Shown piece by piece: positions 1-18,245 of a DNA stretch of 64,000 nucleotides (its first letter is position 1; each line of letters opens with the position of its first letter). Below the pieces are notes generated by a model, which was given only the letters and a program-made list of their open reading frames with translations, was not told the origin of the DNA and made no database searches. Origin of the DNA: Symsagittifera roscoffensis (lineage: Eukaryota; Xenacoelomorpha; Acoela; Convolutidae); contig NC_087065.1 of assembly GCF_963678635.1 (NCBI RefSeq), positions 34,163,679-34,227,678 of the forward strand, read 5' to 3'. The translations under genes and the position numbers were made by a program.

Positions 1-21
1 AGACCGACGGGAGCGAGATAT

Positions 22-663
22 TTAGTGGGATCAGTTCTAGCTCCAATGTGCAAGAGCAGATACCCAGTGGATTTGGTAGCGGTGGATGTGAAAAGTACGA
101 GAACGATCGTGGATCAAGCCTTCTCAGTGCCAAAATGCGTAAAACTAGCGAAAATGTCAGAAAAATCTTACGAGTTACTGTGCAAAATGTTCTCAGCAGT
201 TCCGGAGAGAACCAAAGAGGAATTAGACTCGATATTGGGAAAAAGTTCATGGGATACGCCAGTGGGAACTTCAGTGACTTTGAAAGACAAAAGCAGAAAA
301 GGTCAACAGTCACGGATTACAATGCAGTAGATTCGAATGACGAAGTCCACCGAGTGATGATGGAAGTGGAACCACTACTGGAAGCGTCGGGAAAGCGTAA
401 TTGGAGGAGCATCTTGTCGCCACATCATGAGTTCCCCTGCCATTGCCTGCTACAAACATGGTGGTACCCCAGGCGTAGTAATCTGGTGTTGATCTGAGAC
501 TCTGGAGAGCTGCTCTCTATGGGTTTACCAGATTCATCACAGCCCATAACGATAGTGATAGCGATACGATGGCTGGAAGCTCATATAAGAGAGAACAAAA
601 GGCAAGAGACACCGACGAAAGAACAGTTGCAGGAATTGGATTGTCTAAAAACTTTAGATCTTT
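22..663 (+). repeat. Dispersed 650-bp repeat, copy 1 (possible gag-like coding remnant)
   Basis: This stretch matches 2608-3263 closely base for base, with almost no length changes. A plus-strand frame starting near 48 is open for about 149 codons, and the same frame is open for 167 codons in the other copy. A second frame from the window edge to 330 is also open here but broken in the other copy. Because the two copies sit on either side of an LTR-like segment, they may be the gag end of a retrotransposon, but I recognise no gag or zinc-knuckle motif. The left edge is cut by the window start. The coding reading is inference; the repeat itself is seen directly. Confidence 0.6.
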
Positions 664-1284
664 TTGAGACAACGTGCAAAATTTTGAACATTCCAATGGA
701 GGTAAAAAGATAAGGGCCAGAAGACGACTGATGCCATGGTTCAGAGCAAACATGACTGCATGGTTGTAAGAGTATGCCAGGAAGCATATGTCGAATCACA
801 GCAAAGTGTACAGTGCGTATCAGCTGGACATTGGAGTAGGAGCTTTCAAGCGAGATTTTATAACTCATCGGAATGAAGTAACCACCGCGGTGAAGAGAAC
901 TTCTACGACAAGAGAATGCGACGGAAGGGAAAAAAGAAGAGACGTTGAAGGAAGCCTTGGAGAGAAACGTGACGTTGTGCCTCCACAACAGCTTCTGCCG
1001 AAACGGAGAAACTAACGTTGATCCTCTGCCTTGTTGTAAACAAAGAGTAGAAGAGCAGAAGTGTTGGAGGACTGCCTCCAATAGCGTCAGAATAGCTAAC
1101 GACGTGTTGCAAGACACTGAGACTGAAAGTGGGGAGTCAATGTCGCAGGAAGAGGAGATGGAGCATTGACAAATAAGCCGAAAAACAAGATGGAGAAAGA
1201 AAGAAATATAGAAGAATTTAGAAGTTTTAGAACTTCTAAGCGACGAGAAAAAAGAAAAAAACAAAGAAGCGACGAAAGAGAAGA
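664..1284 (+). other. Unrecognised stretch between repeat and LTR-like segment, coding debris
   Basis: Several plus-strand frames are open for short runs, for instance 945-1169 (74 codons, rich in Glu, with a CC-containing centre) and 788-1015. None is recognisable. A long minus-strand frame (581-1297) overlaps all of them and looks like a shadow of purine-rich plus-strand sequence. The last 40 bases are almost all purine, like a polypurine tract, and lie directly before the TGT that starts the LTR-like segment. This could be the 3' end of an internally deleted retroelement. Confidence 0.3.
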
Positions 1285-2267
1285 TGTTAAGAATCATAAT
1301 TTTTTTGTGTGTTAAAAAATTTCAAATGAGAAACAAAGCAACTAAGTTTGCACATGAAACTGAAGAGAAAACATTTAGTTGAGTTTTGAAGATTAAAGAA
1401 TTTGTTGCCTTTATAAATTTGTATTATGATTTTAGTTAGTGGCTTTAGAGACACTTACTAATTATTTTAGAAAGGGTTGAGTGGAGAATATATTAAAACA
1501 TTCCAGCCTGCATGATTGTTTTTAATTAATTAGGACGACTGATCACTTTGCGGTGACATGGAAGGCTGGGGTAATCTCTTGAAGAAGGAGATTATTTCAT
1601 TGTTCCTTCTAACCACAGAGTTCCTTAGTTTTAATATTCAGGACCAATAACAACTAAATTTCCGAAGGAAAGAAGCATAGTAGGATACTTTTAGTTTGTG
1701 GGTTGGCAGGACTGTCCTTCGTTCCTACACTTTTTAAACCTAGGAGAAAAAGTTTTAAATTGGGACATAGAAGTTAGAAGTTGAAAAAATGTTTTATCTT
1801 AAGTTATATCCTCGAAAGTGCAGATTAGTGAAAGAATTTGAAAGGCTATATAAGTGTAGTATGATGCCATTTATATTCTGCAGTGAGTCGATATGACGTG
1901 GATAAAAGTGATTTCATGCTTTTTGTAAATTCTGTTCGATGGCACTGTACCATTTTGTTGCAGACTACGGGACTCAATGAGGACATTGACCGGGCTGACC
2001 GGGGAGTATGTGACATTCGACCAGAGTGGTCAAAATGCAGTTTCGCATTCAAATTTTTATTGGAACATCTAACCGAGAAGTTTGCTGGTTTTTATGAATT
2101 AGTGACGTTAATTGAACGATCAGACAAATCGGGAAGTGTTAGTTTTGACTGACATGCTAACTTTTAGAATTTCGATTTGGACGTGATCGACACGTAATTT
2201 TTTATTCTTTCGCACACACTGAAACTGCGAAAACAGAACAACAGTAGTCTCAGTGACAACAACAACA
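1285..2267 (+). mobile_element. LTR-like segment with TATA box and putative primer binding site
   Basis: It starts with TGT right after a purine run (1246-1284), ends with ACA at 2265-2267, and contains a good TATA box (CTATATAAG, 1846-1854) about 420 bases before the end. Seven bases after the end is TGGCAGAAGAGTGAG (2274), in the position and with the TGG start of a tRNA primer binding site. This is the layout of a U3-R-U5 LTR of about 980 bp. I see no second copy of it in the window, so it is either a solo LTR or the junction LTR between two partial elements, since related sequence flanks it on both sides. An 89-codon frame at 1883-2152 is probably chance. The LTR reading rests on signals, not on an LTR pair. 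Confidence 0.4.
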
Positions 2268-2607
2268 AAAAATTGGCAGAAGAGTGAGATTGTGGTTAGA
2301 AATTGTCGCAAACCACTCCGAGTTGTAAGGATTTTACCGCTACAACCGTTACTGAGCAGTTCACGAGAACAAGGAAGGGTGTTGGAACGACGTGTCCAGC
2401 CTTCCGAGAAGAAATAAGAGCGTTATTTCTCCGGATTCCAGAATCCGGAAGGGTCTTGGGATTGGAACTTGAACTGTTTTATACAAACTTTTAGCGTCCC
2501 GGAATGTCTTGAGTTGAATTTAAATAATACCAAATTCGTTTTCAGATCATGAGAAGCTAGGAGTTGGGGGAAAGGGTTGATCCATCTTCGATGGAGATGA
2601 AGATTTT
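2268..2607 (+). other. Leader-like spacer after LTR-like segment
   Basis: Non-coding in appearance, 340 bp, between the putative primer binding site at 2274 and the second copy of the 650-bp repeat. The short frame at 2303-2494 has no recognisable product. Confidence 0.25.
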
Positions 2608-3263
2608 TCAGTGGGATCAATTCTAGCTCCAATGTGCAAGAGCAGATAGCCAGTGCATTTTGTAGCGGTGGATGTGAAAAGTACAAGAACGATCGTGGAT
2701 CAAGCCTTCTCAGTGCCAAAATGCGTAAGATTAGGGACAATGTCAGAAAAATCTTACGAGCTACTGTGCAAATTGTTATCAGCAGTTCCGGAGAGAACCA
2801 AAGAGGTTTAGAATCGATACTGAGAAAGAAGTTCATGGGATACGCCAGGGGGAACTTCAATGACTTTGAAAGACAAAAGCAGAAAAGTTCTACAGTCACG
2901 GATTACAATGCAGTAGATGAGAATGATGAAGTCCACCGAGTGATGATGGAAGTGGAACCACTACTGGAAGCGTCGGGAAAGCGTAATTGGAGGAGCATCA
3001 TGTCGACACATGATGAGTTCCCCTGCAATTGCTTGCTACAAATATGGTGGTACCCCAGGCGTAGTAATCTGGTGTTGATCTGGGACTCTGGAGAGCTGCT
3101 CTCCATGGGTTTACCAGAGATTCATCGCAGCCCATAACGATAGTGATAGTGAGAGTTATGATGGCGATACGTTGACTGGAAGCTCATGTAAGAGAGAACA
3201 ATAGACAAGAGACACCGACGAAAGAACAGTTGCAGGAATTGAATTGTCTAAAAGATTTAGATT
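2608..3263 (+). repeat. Dispersed 650-bp repeat, copy 2
   Basis: Matches 22-663. The frame 2634-3137 is open for 167 codons; in copy 1 it stops at 149 because TGG here is TGA there. Both copies keep the same length through this frame, a weak sign that it was once coding. The match breaks off sharply at 3263, where a different, minus-strand coding fragment begins, so this end is a truncation or insertion boundary. Confidence 0.6.
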
Positions 3264-3557
3264 CATTACGCAAAAACCCACCGCCTTATCAAACGGCACT
3301 GCCAGAAGACCGTTGTCCTTCAAATACTTTCTGGCTTTTTGAATACCTTTGTCTGAGCGGGTCTGTTTCACATTCTTTGCATGTCGCTTTGCAGCTGCTT
3401 CAATCTCACGTAATTTTTCTCCGGGTATTCTATTTAACTTCAGTTCAGACAAACTATCAATGTCCGCAAAGAATTTGTTTTTGCTTAAACAAATTTTGAG
3501 GAGTTTCAAAAATGATGGAAAATTAATTGAAGATGCACATGCTTTTGCTCTGCACAT
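3264..3557 (-). pseudogene. Reverse-transcriptase-like fragment
   Basis: The minus-strand frame has about 98 codons before it runs into the 650-bp repeat. Its last third contains DKGIQKARKYLKDNGLLAVP followed by FDKAVGFCVM. A DKG motif, then a basic helix, then an xxVPFDKxxGFCVM core resembles the N-terminal part of some retroelement reverse transcriptases (Penelope-like or related). The catalytic domain is missing: the frame crosses into the repeat right after that motif. The upstream part, through about residue 60, is Lys/Arg rich. No function is expected. The family assignment is from memory of the motif style and is uncertain. Confidence 0.35.
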
Positions 3558-3690
3558 CTTTATCTTTCTTTTTTATTGGAGCCTATGTTTTAAAAGGGGG
3601 GGTTGGATAATAGGAAAGACTCGAACATTTATGTTTTTTTTTCACACTGAAGCCGGTTTTCTGTGCTTTTCATGTACCTGAAGAGTTGAA

Positions 3691-3706
3691 GTTGACTAAT
3701 TTTCAG
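3691..3706 (+). promoter_or_regulatory. 3' splice site just upstream of the eRF1 start codon
   Basis: A branch-point-like GACTAAT followed by TTTTCAG ends at 3706, leaving 11 nt before the ATG at 3718. It matches the acceptors used inside the gene. With no short upstream exon visible, it could be an outron end for spliced-leader trans-splicing or the end of a 5' UTR intron. Confidence 0.55.
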
Positions 3707-3717
3707 ATTCGTTTGCA

Positions 3718-10940
<7,223 letters not shown>

Positions 10941-11041
10941 CAATTGTGTTCTGCCCCAAAGAGGCCACCAGCCCCCGACGTCCTCACCCTCCAAAACAAG
11001 GGGACACTAGAGGGCGCTATAAAGGGGGAGGGAGACAGGCA
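10941..11041 (+). other. eRF1 3' flank up to the duplication breakpoint
   Basis: Unusually GC-rich compared with the surroundings (C-rich, then GGGGGAGGGAG). Probably 3' UTR. No AATAAA is seen here, so the poly(A) site would fall inside the duplicated segment. Short frames across it (10944-11312) have no recognisable product. Confidence 0.5.
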
Positions 11042-12029
11042 GTGGCATCTATCATTTGGGGCGGAACCACACAACACCACACACGGACCAAGAGACGACG
11101 AGAGAAGAATATGCAGAACACAATTTTCAATCGATCAGTTCAACAGATCGAAACAGACCGACAGCTCAACAGCTGTCTGGCAACATCAATCAGTTATGAG
11201 CAGCTGTAAGCATAAGGAAAACAGTAGGTCTAAACAGGCGAGTTGCAAATCAGTTGCAACCATTCTCGTATCGTGTCTATATTTAGTCCAAGTCAATCAG
11301 ACGTTCTGGTAGTCATGCTTCGTCAACAATTGAGAGATGAACTTACTGTTCGCTTCCTCCAAGGCCGCAATTTTAAATTATTTCATTTTAGACTCAACTC
11401 AAAACTAGACTTAACTTTGAACTTAATTGATCTCTTTAACTTATGCCTAAGGTTAATTATGCAAATTTGAACTATTTTGAATCAAACTATGTACTGACCG
11501 AAACTTTTAATTCAAACTTCTACTTATTCGATGTTCTCTGACAAAGTGAAGCACTAGATGTTAAGATATTGTTACAGGATAAGATTCATAGAAAAACTAT
11601 TTTTTCATTAATATCTGTTGTTCTTTTTCCTGGTCAACAAACAGTTAACTTATGTGCACAAAAGTTATTCTACAATTCAATGTCTTTTGACACGGTCAAC
11701 GTTCAAATGTGCATAAATCAATTCAAATTGCCACACGGGGCAAATACGTTTGTCTTTAATTTTTAACGGTAATTTGCGTCGGAATTTCAACAGTTTTAGA
11801 TGAAGCTATTTGTAAGCAGCATCTAGTTCAACTTCAAAAAACTTTCAATGCTCTCAGCCAAAATTTTTCACTACAGAATGTTTTTCAATCAAAAAACTTT
11901 AGTTACACCTTATGACTCTTGCGATAAGCTAGGGTATTGTAATCGGGTACTAGACTTTTCCCGTAAACTTAGTGCGAACAGGACTCATCTCTAGAGTTAC
12001 CTTGTTTCACATTTAATTCAAATTTCCTA

Positions 12030-12115
12030 GCGTTCCTGGACCACGTAGCCTTGAGATAACGAAAACGACTGGGATGCAAAGGTCCTGGGTTCGAAATTCA
12101 CCAGGGTTTATTTTT
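12030..12115 (+). repeat. tRNA-like SINE remnant (copy 1)
   Basis: A box-A-like stretch (GTAGCCTTGAGA) is followed by a B-box-like GGGTTCGAAATTC (about 12088) and a T-rich tail. The T stem would need a 12-base loop, so it is not a functional tRNA. Confidence 0.4.
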
Positions 12116-12636
12116 TCAACCAGCAAATGTTCTGTTCGAAACAAAATTGTCGGCAATTATATGTCTGCTTATCTTTTGACGGCTTAGTTGCCCTTATCTT
12201 GGAATCGTTTTTTTTTTGCTGCGCGCCTTCATTTGGGTAGTAATCAGGCGCAGTCCGTTTCCGGTATTAAGTTTTTTTTTTAAATTTTTTTTTGAAAAAT
12301 TGATTGTTTTCGGATTCGCAGTTTTTGGCCCAGTTTCCGTCGGTTCATTTCCTTTTTTTTTTGTGAACGAAATGTGTTTAATTTGGTACTGTTTGTTTTT
12401 CGGTTTTTGTAAGCATGGATTTTAATATGATTTTGAATTTTTTTATTCTGGCTGAAAGCTACTAACTTGTCAGTTTAACAAGTCTGATTTTTAATAATTT
12501 TATTTTTTGTATAGTTTTTTTTTCGAGTAAATGATTTCGGCTCATGTTATATTTATGGCCTAGTGAAATTTTATTGCGTTGTTTTGAGGGCAAAAATTCC
12601 TGTTCAACAAAATCGAGCATTATTAACTTGTCCAAA

Positions 12637-12785
12637 AAACGACTTGGACGAGAGTTAACGCCGTCACATTTGTACCCAAAGGTCTGTGGTTCGACTCTCG
12701 GCCGGACCTTGTTTTTTCAGTATGTATGCAATTGAAAAAAAATTTCTAAAAGTCGAATTGTTGGACTTTCGGTATGTTCGGGGAG
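12637..12785 (+). repeat. tRNA-like SINE remnant with shared tail (copy 1)
   Basis: B-box-like GGTTCGACTC (about 12688), then CTTGTTTTTTCAGTATGTAT and TCGAATTGTTGGACTTTC. The tail matches the eRF1 intron 7 copy, so the two belong to one SINE family. No tRNA fold. Confidence 0.5.
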
Positions 12786-14099
12786 GAGGACTTGAAATTT
12801 TTTAAATCATTTTTTTTTCGCTCAACCGTTGTCTGCTCAAAGACTCGGCTTAATTGCCACATCACTGATTTTTTTGTGTGTTCTAGACAAGTTTCTTTGC
12901 AGTTGAAAATGCAAGTGTTGTTCATTCGAGTCGCAGGTGGGACTTAAGACCAAAGATTTATCAAGAAATCATTTTTTTAAAACTTGTGTCTACTCAAAGA
13001 CTATCGGCTTTGTTTCCTCTTCGTGTGTTGTTTTCGGTTGCTAATTTAAAACACAAATTTCTGGCATGTTAGCCTAAAGTTAACTTCTATCGAGACATGC
13101 AAAAACTTATTTTCAGAAGATCTAATTTTCTTCATTATTTTCCATTTTTTCGACTTCTTATCGCATGTGGAACTGGTAATGCAATATGCAGTTGAAAAAA
13201 AGAAAGTTCTAAGAATTGCCTATTAAGCATTCTTAATTTACAACAAGATATTTATTAAGAAAAATTAAAACTGAAAGCGAAAATTAATCAAACCAAGAAC
13301 TTCGTGCTTACGAACTGACTAAAATGTCGACGACAGTAATAAGAAATGAGAATCGCGTTTTTAAAATGAAGATATAGTTCAATACTTCAGCCAGAAAAGC
13401 CAAAGCGAACGATTACGATCATAAACATGATTCGGTAAATAATTACGTTTGTTTTGTGTGTCAATTGGTGCGAGGCGCATGTTCGCCTTTGTGTTCACTT
13501 TTATGAAAAGGTGTCAATTTTTGCGAAATTCTGAGCTTTAAGGCGAGATAATTGTTTTTTTTTTAGAATTAACCCTCTTGTAAGCTAAGGTCTAGATCAG
13601 AACATCGCCATAACTGTCAATTCAAACACTGCTAGTCTAAAAGATTACAGGGGCTGATAAAACCAAAATTGCTGTTTTCTAAAAGGCGTCACTTAAGTCA
13701 TGATAATACCATATAATCTTGAGAAAAACTTAGTAGTATAAAGTAAAAATAGAAGTAATCTAAATTTTTTGGAGAAATTTATTACCCTTGCGATTGGCCA
13801 GCGTTATCAAACTGGAGTGTAGACGTTTTCTCGGGTTAACAACTAGTAAAACAAATTCAGTTGAATCAATTGCTGACATGCTCTTGTCTCATGCTCTTGA
13901 CTGCTGACATGCGTAACTCCTGGGTGCACTTTTAGTTTTATGTAATTTTTTTCAGAGTTAAGATGATTTTTTGTCGGCTTCATGGATTTTGTCTCATTTT
14001 TTGTCGGCTTACTTGCGTGATGTATCAAATTTTTTTAAAAATAATATTTTCAACTTACTTGCTTTAAAAAAAAATTAATTACAAAGTGAGTTTTTAAGG

Positions 14100-14960
14100 T
14101 TCAAGCAAAACAAGTGGTTGCACGAAATGCCTCTGCATGATCAACTAAGCCCAATTTTTTTAAACTCAAAAGTTAGGACCCTCAGAAAAAACAAATTTTC
14201 CCTCCCAAATCACTCACGCCAAAATCTGAAAAATTTAATTCAACCCAAAGATTGGTTGTGCGAAAGCTCTCTGCTTTTTGGCTACGACAAAACTTTTTAT
14301 ACAAAAAGCTGTTGCCCCGGAAAACACAAAATATGAGTTTTGACCGTTTTTTTAAGCTTTTTTCTCAACAAATTACACTCCCAAATCTTAGTTTTTTGGT
14401 TCAATCGAATCAACCTGATATGGAAAGCGCCCCTTTATAATCAACTTAGCTCATTTTTTTAACTCAATTGTTAGGGCCATCGAAAAGATCAACTTTTTTT
14501 GACCGTTTTCTGATTCTTTTTGACCTCGAAAACTGCCAGGGCCCTCGGAAAAGACAATAACTGTTTTTTCACCGTTTTTTGAAACTAATTGACTTTTTTT
14601 TCGAAAACTACCTTCTGTAAATTGAGTTTTTTTCTTCAATCGAAATAACAGGAGTCTCTTCTGTACAAGCGGCTACGGCCAAAAGTTTTTCACAATTAGA
14701 GCTATGATTCTTTCTGTTTCTCCAAAGTTTCCCTGCGTATTCTTAGGCTTATTTGGTCAATCGAGAAATCCAGTTTCAGAAATATTCTTTGCTAACGCCG
14801 CTACGACCTTCTTTTTGTAGAAAGAAAAATATATTGGTTTCGGATGTTTTTGAACTTTTGACTGTTTTTAGAAACTTTTTGACTTTTCTTATAAACTACC
14901 CTGGAGTTCAATCGAATGAACCGGTTGCAACAATTTTTCTGTAGAAATAGCGTTATTTTA
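14100..14960 (+). repeat. Degenerate long-unit tandem repeat (copy 1)
   Basis: A recurring order of words, TCAATCGAA, GCTACG(A/G)CC or GCTACGAC, TTAGGGCC or TTAGGACC, TTGACCGTTTT, comes back several times at irregular spacing of roughly 100-250 bases. It looks like a decayed satellite or a decayed multi-copy insertion. The short frames here (14118-14944) follow the repeat and are not genes. Confidence 0.35.
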
Positions 14961-15491
14961 TTTTTCTCGTAAGAAAAATGTTCTGTCTTTGGGAAGGTTT
15001 CAATTTCTCATTAATTTTCGCCCGTCTCTTTTATTTTAGTAGAGAAACAACTATGGTTTGGGCAAAATCAATTTTTGAAATTGCCCAATTCTTCACACAT
15101 CAGTATAACAAAGTTATCAAAACACCTAACTACAGCTTGAGCCAGGCTCCTTGTTATCTTTTATAGAGACAAAATTTTGATTCTATTTTTTTTCTATTTC
15201 TTATTTTAAATTTTTTTTTGTGCTGTATCAAGTGGTGCGAAGCTTCGCTTCGACTCTGTGTAATTTTTGAAGCTAATTCAGTTTATTTTCTTATTCATTT
15301 GACTCTAGAGCAATGGAAAAACTTATGGTAGACCCTACTTCAATAATTTTTCTTCTGAATTAAGATTTTTGGATCCGACTACACTTTAAGGTCTTTGGAA
15401 TAGTTTTTGCGTTTAAAAAATTGATAAAATTTTCAAAAAATAATGAACACTTTCAAAACTTTTATTTTTTAAATTATTTTTTATTGGTTTA

Positions 15492-15760
15492 TTGTTCCGA
15501 GTTTTGAAGAAAATGTGAAATTTTTAATTTGGGGTGGTTTTTTATTTAGTCAATTTTCGACTTTTTGACTAAGCATTTTCGATGGGTTTTTTAAATATCA
15601 CTCGAATCATTTTTTTTGTCATGAGCTTAAATTTAAAAAACGTATTTCACCTGTGATCTCTACCGTAAAGTAATTTGGGTTTAAATAAGGTCAATTTGGC
15701 CAAATTGGGTTAATTAAATTGTTTTCAAACTCAGCTTCGTCCTGATACAGGCAGTCATGA
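15492..15760 (+). mobile_element. Old HINE-like element fragment (copy 1)
   Basis: Starts TTGTTCCGAGTTTTG and follows the same order of words as the better-kept elements at 17707 and 19313 (GGGGTGGTTTTTT, TTTCGACTTTTTGACTA, ACCTGTGATC, GCCAAATTGGG), ending near a hairpin remnant CCTGATACAGGCAG. More diverged than its relatives. Confidence 0.4.
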
Positions 15761-16094
15761 TCACTTTTTATACGAAAGCTTGTATTCCCCATGTTTTTTT
15801 AAATTGCGAATTGCAGCTTCGCCTATGTGTAATTTATCGAGTGAAATTATACCTCATCGCGGCTACAAACAAGACAAAAAACGAAAGCTGCTCCTTGATT
15901 AATTAATAATGCTTAACTTGATTATAATTTATGCATTGTAAAATGATGTATTTTATTGGCTGCAACATTTTTAGCTATCTCTGACTAATTGAACTGTTTC
16001 TAGCACAAAGTTTAGATTGGCATAGGTTAGATTGGAACCAAAATGGATTATATTTACACGCTTCCCTGTAAATGTAATTACATTCAAAAATCAC

Positions 16095-16242
16095 CGCAAG
16101 AAATGAGCGGTTTTTGAGCGGTTTTTTAAGCAAGATTTGAGCGGTTTGAGCGGTTTTTCCAAAAAAACCGCCCAAACCGCCCAAATCGCTCAAACCGCTC
16201 AAATCTTGAGCGGTTTTTGAGCGGGATCTCGACCCGGGAAGT
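16095..16242 (+). repeat. GAGCGG foldback repeat (copy 1)
   Basis: About ten GAGCGG(TTTTT) words in both orientations make an imperfect hairpin centred near 16158 (CCAAAAAAACC). It ends with GAGCGGGATCTCGACCCGGG. The same words recur at 25875-26021 and, expanded, at 30803-31052. It is far richer in GC than its surroundings. No coding role is seen. Confidence 0.7.
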
Positions 16243-17329
16243 AGTTACTCTTAGTTTTTTCATTTTCTCTAATACCTATTTTGAATTGCACTTTTAGTCC
16301 CATAGTCTACGAAGTGAAAAGTTGCCCAAAGATGGTGTACTCGACAAAATTTCGGCAGGGCAATTAAAAAGAAAAATTGGCAACAAGGGGAATGTTGGTG
16401 GAATATTAGGGGAATTGGAATATGTGTACATGCCGTGAAGTCTACAAATTGTCTTAAATTACCACTATTGTGTTTGGTTGAAACTGTACACTGGTCAACA
16501 CATTCAACAATGCATTTGGGTAAAAGCGATTTTAAGTCCAAACAGAATAAATTTTTATTTGACATAACTTGTGATAAAAAAAAGTAAAAAAAAACAAGCT
16601 TCAGGCCATTTTTGAACAAATTTTGGATGCAGTTTTGAGTTTTCAGGCCCGATTCATTATATGAATTCACGAAAAAACTGTTTCAGAAACTCTTCCTTTT
16701 AGTTTTTTCAAAAATAGTGCAATTTTTGACTGTACATTTTTTTCGAATATTTTGAAAAGATTATTAACGAGAAGTTTGGACGGACTGAACTGTTTAAAAA
16801 GAGCAAATCATTTTTTATGCAATAATTAATTTTTAGAGTAAATTGGGTCTCAAGGTGCTCTGAGACAATTAAATTATATGCAAAACTCTGTTATAAAGTG
16901 AATATTGCGCTTTAGAAATTTTGCAACAATTTCAACGGACAACTTTTTACATTTTGAAACTTTTCTAACCTTCAAGTTCAAACTAAAATATCACTTGGAA
17001 GGTTCGCCTGCTTTTGCCGTTTTGTCGACTGCTTACGTGTTTTGTTTTCTCGAAAATTTGCATGGAAGATCATTGTTGAATGAAAATTTGTTTTATTTGT
17101 TAACTTAACATTAGGCAGAAAATGAAATTCTCCAAAAAATCGAAATCATGTTGGATTGATCTTTTGGCAGCAGTTCAATGTAATTTTGACAATTCGATTG
17201 CCATGATTAGTAGCAAAAAATTCGGACAGACAGAATTATTTAAAATGAGCGATCACTGCTTTTCGACGTTTTTTGCATGCAAAATCTGAAGCCGAAAAAC
17301 CTTGAATTCTTTGTCAGACCAAATTCAAA

Positions 17330-17635
17330 ATGCGAGGTCGTCGATTATCCGATGATTATACTAGCCTAATTTTTAAATACTGCGATGAAATTCCAGTTTT
17401 TACGATAAAACAGTTAGCAAAATTAGTTGAAAAATTGAAATCTAGCGTTTATGATGTTTTACTAAAAAAATATATCAAGGAGTCATTTTCAACAGCAAAA
17501 ACAACAGATCAGACGTCCAAAAAAAAACAAACGGAATTGAAGATTGTTCATAATTTGGAAATTATTCGCAGAAAAACATTAGCCACCCTGAGCAATAACT
17601 TTCCTGTTTCAAGGTTTACCATTCGACGCTTCTGA
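17330..17635 (+). pseudogene. Tc1/mariner-like transposase, N-terminal DNA-binding fragment (copy 1)
   Basis: A 101-codon frame. It opens with RRLSDDYTSLIFKY, then a helix-turn-helix-like stretch around FTIKQLAKLVEK, a Lys-rich linker, and a second one ending in VSRFTIRRF. Two helix-turn-helix units in a row, the second ending in vSxxTixRxL, is the usual N-terminal plan of Tc1/mariner transposases. The DDE catalytic domain is absent: the frame stops at 17633 and a HINE-like element follows. It lies between matching inverted termini, which supports the call. Not functional. Confidence 0.5.
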
Positions 17636-17706
17636 TGTATTTGCCCGCCGTGGTTATGGGTTTTATGCGAAAACTCTGCATTATGAACTTTCGACGCTAT
17701 TGTTTA

Positions 17707-18245
17707 TTGTTCCGACTTTCGATACGAAAGTAACGGAATATTTGTGCTCGGGGTGGGTTTTTTTTCTTCAGATAAATTTCGACTTTTTAACTAGCCATCT
17801 TTGACGGAATTTTTTAGTATCATTCAAAAGGTATTGTTAATTTGAGCTTAAAATTGAAAAGATATTTTACCTGTGATCATTTTTCGTAAAGTTATGAGGG
17901 TTTAAAGATTGCCATTTTGGCCATTTTGACCAATTTGGGACAATTAACGCGCGATATAATTCGCGCTATTAACGCGTAAGCGGAGATTTAATCCGTCTTA
18001 TAAATTGTTCCAAATTGGTTGAACGAAGCTTATTTGCCATAATTGATTTGTTACAAGGAACGAAATCTCTCTTTTTTTGTTTTATATGGCGTGTGGGGGG
18101 ATGATTTTCATAAAAATTTTCAAATTTTTGCAAAAAAATTTCATTTTATTTAATTTAATTTTTTTTATGCCATTACTGCTGCTCCATAAACCTTAAAAGG
18201 CAGTCGGAACATTAAGGGCTTTGCCCTCTGAAATGAGCAGTCTTG
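17707..18245 (+). mobile_element. HINE-like (Helentron-type, non-autonomous) element, + orientation (copy 1)
   Basis: Starts TTGTTCCGACTTTCG and ends with GTCGGAACATT followed by GGGCTTTGCCC, a short hairpin, and GAGCAGTC. The start and the near-end are inverted copies of each other (GTTCCGAC / GTCGGAAC) and the hairpin lies outside the second one. This asymmetric plan, with insertion into T-rich sites and no coding capacity, is that of Helentron-associated elements. The alternative is a MITE of unknown class. It sits inside the Tc1-like relic. Confidence 0.5.

Noticed and set aside
581-1297. 238-codon minus-strand frame
   Set aside because: It overlaps several plus-strand frames, consists mostly of Ser, Phe and Leu from a purine-rich plus strand, starts in the purine tract, and shows no motif.
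1883-2152. 89-codon frame in the LTR-like segment
   Set aside because: No recognisable domain; it lies just after the TATA box inside a segment better explained as an LTR.
10944-11312. Overlapping frames of 122 and 87 codons after eRF1
   Set aside because: They span the duplication breakpoint and have low-complexity, basic, C/G-driven composition; in copy 2 the upstream part is missing. Probably 3' UTR.
12637-12710. Possible tRNA gene
   Set aside because: The B-box word is present but T-arm and acceptor stems do not pair, and the tail is shared with another copy, so it is a SINE remnant.
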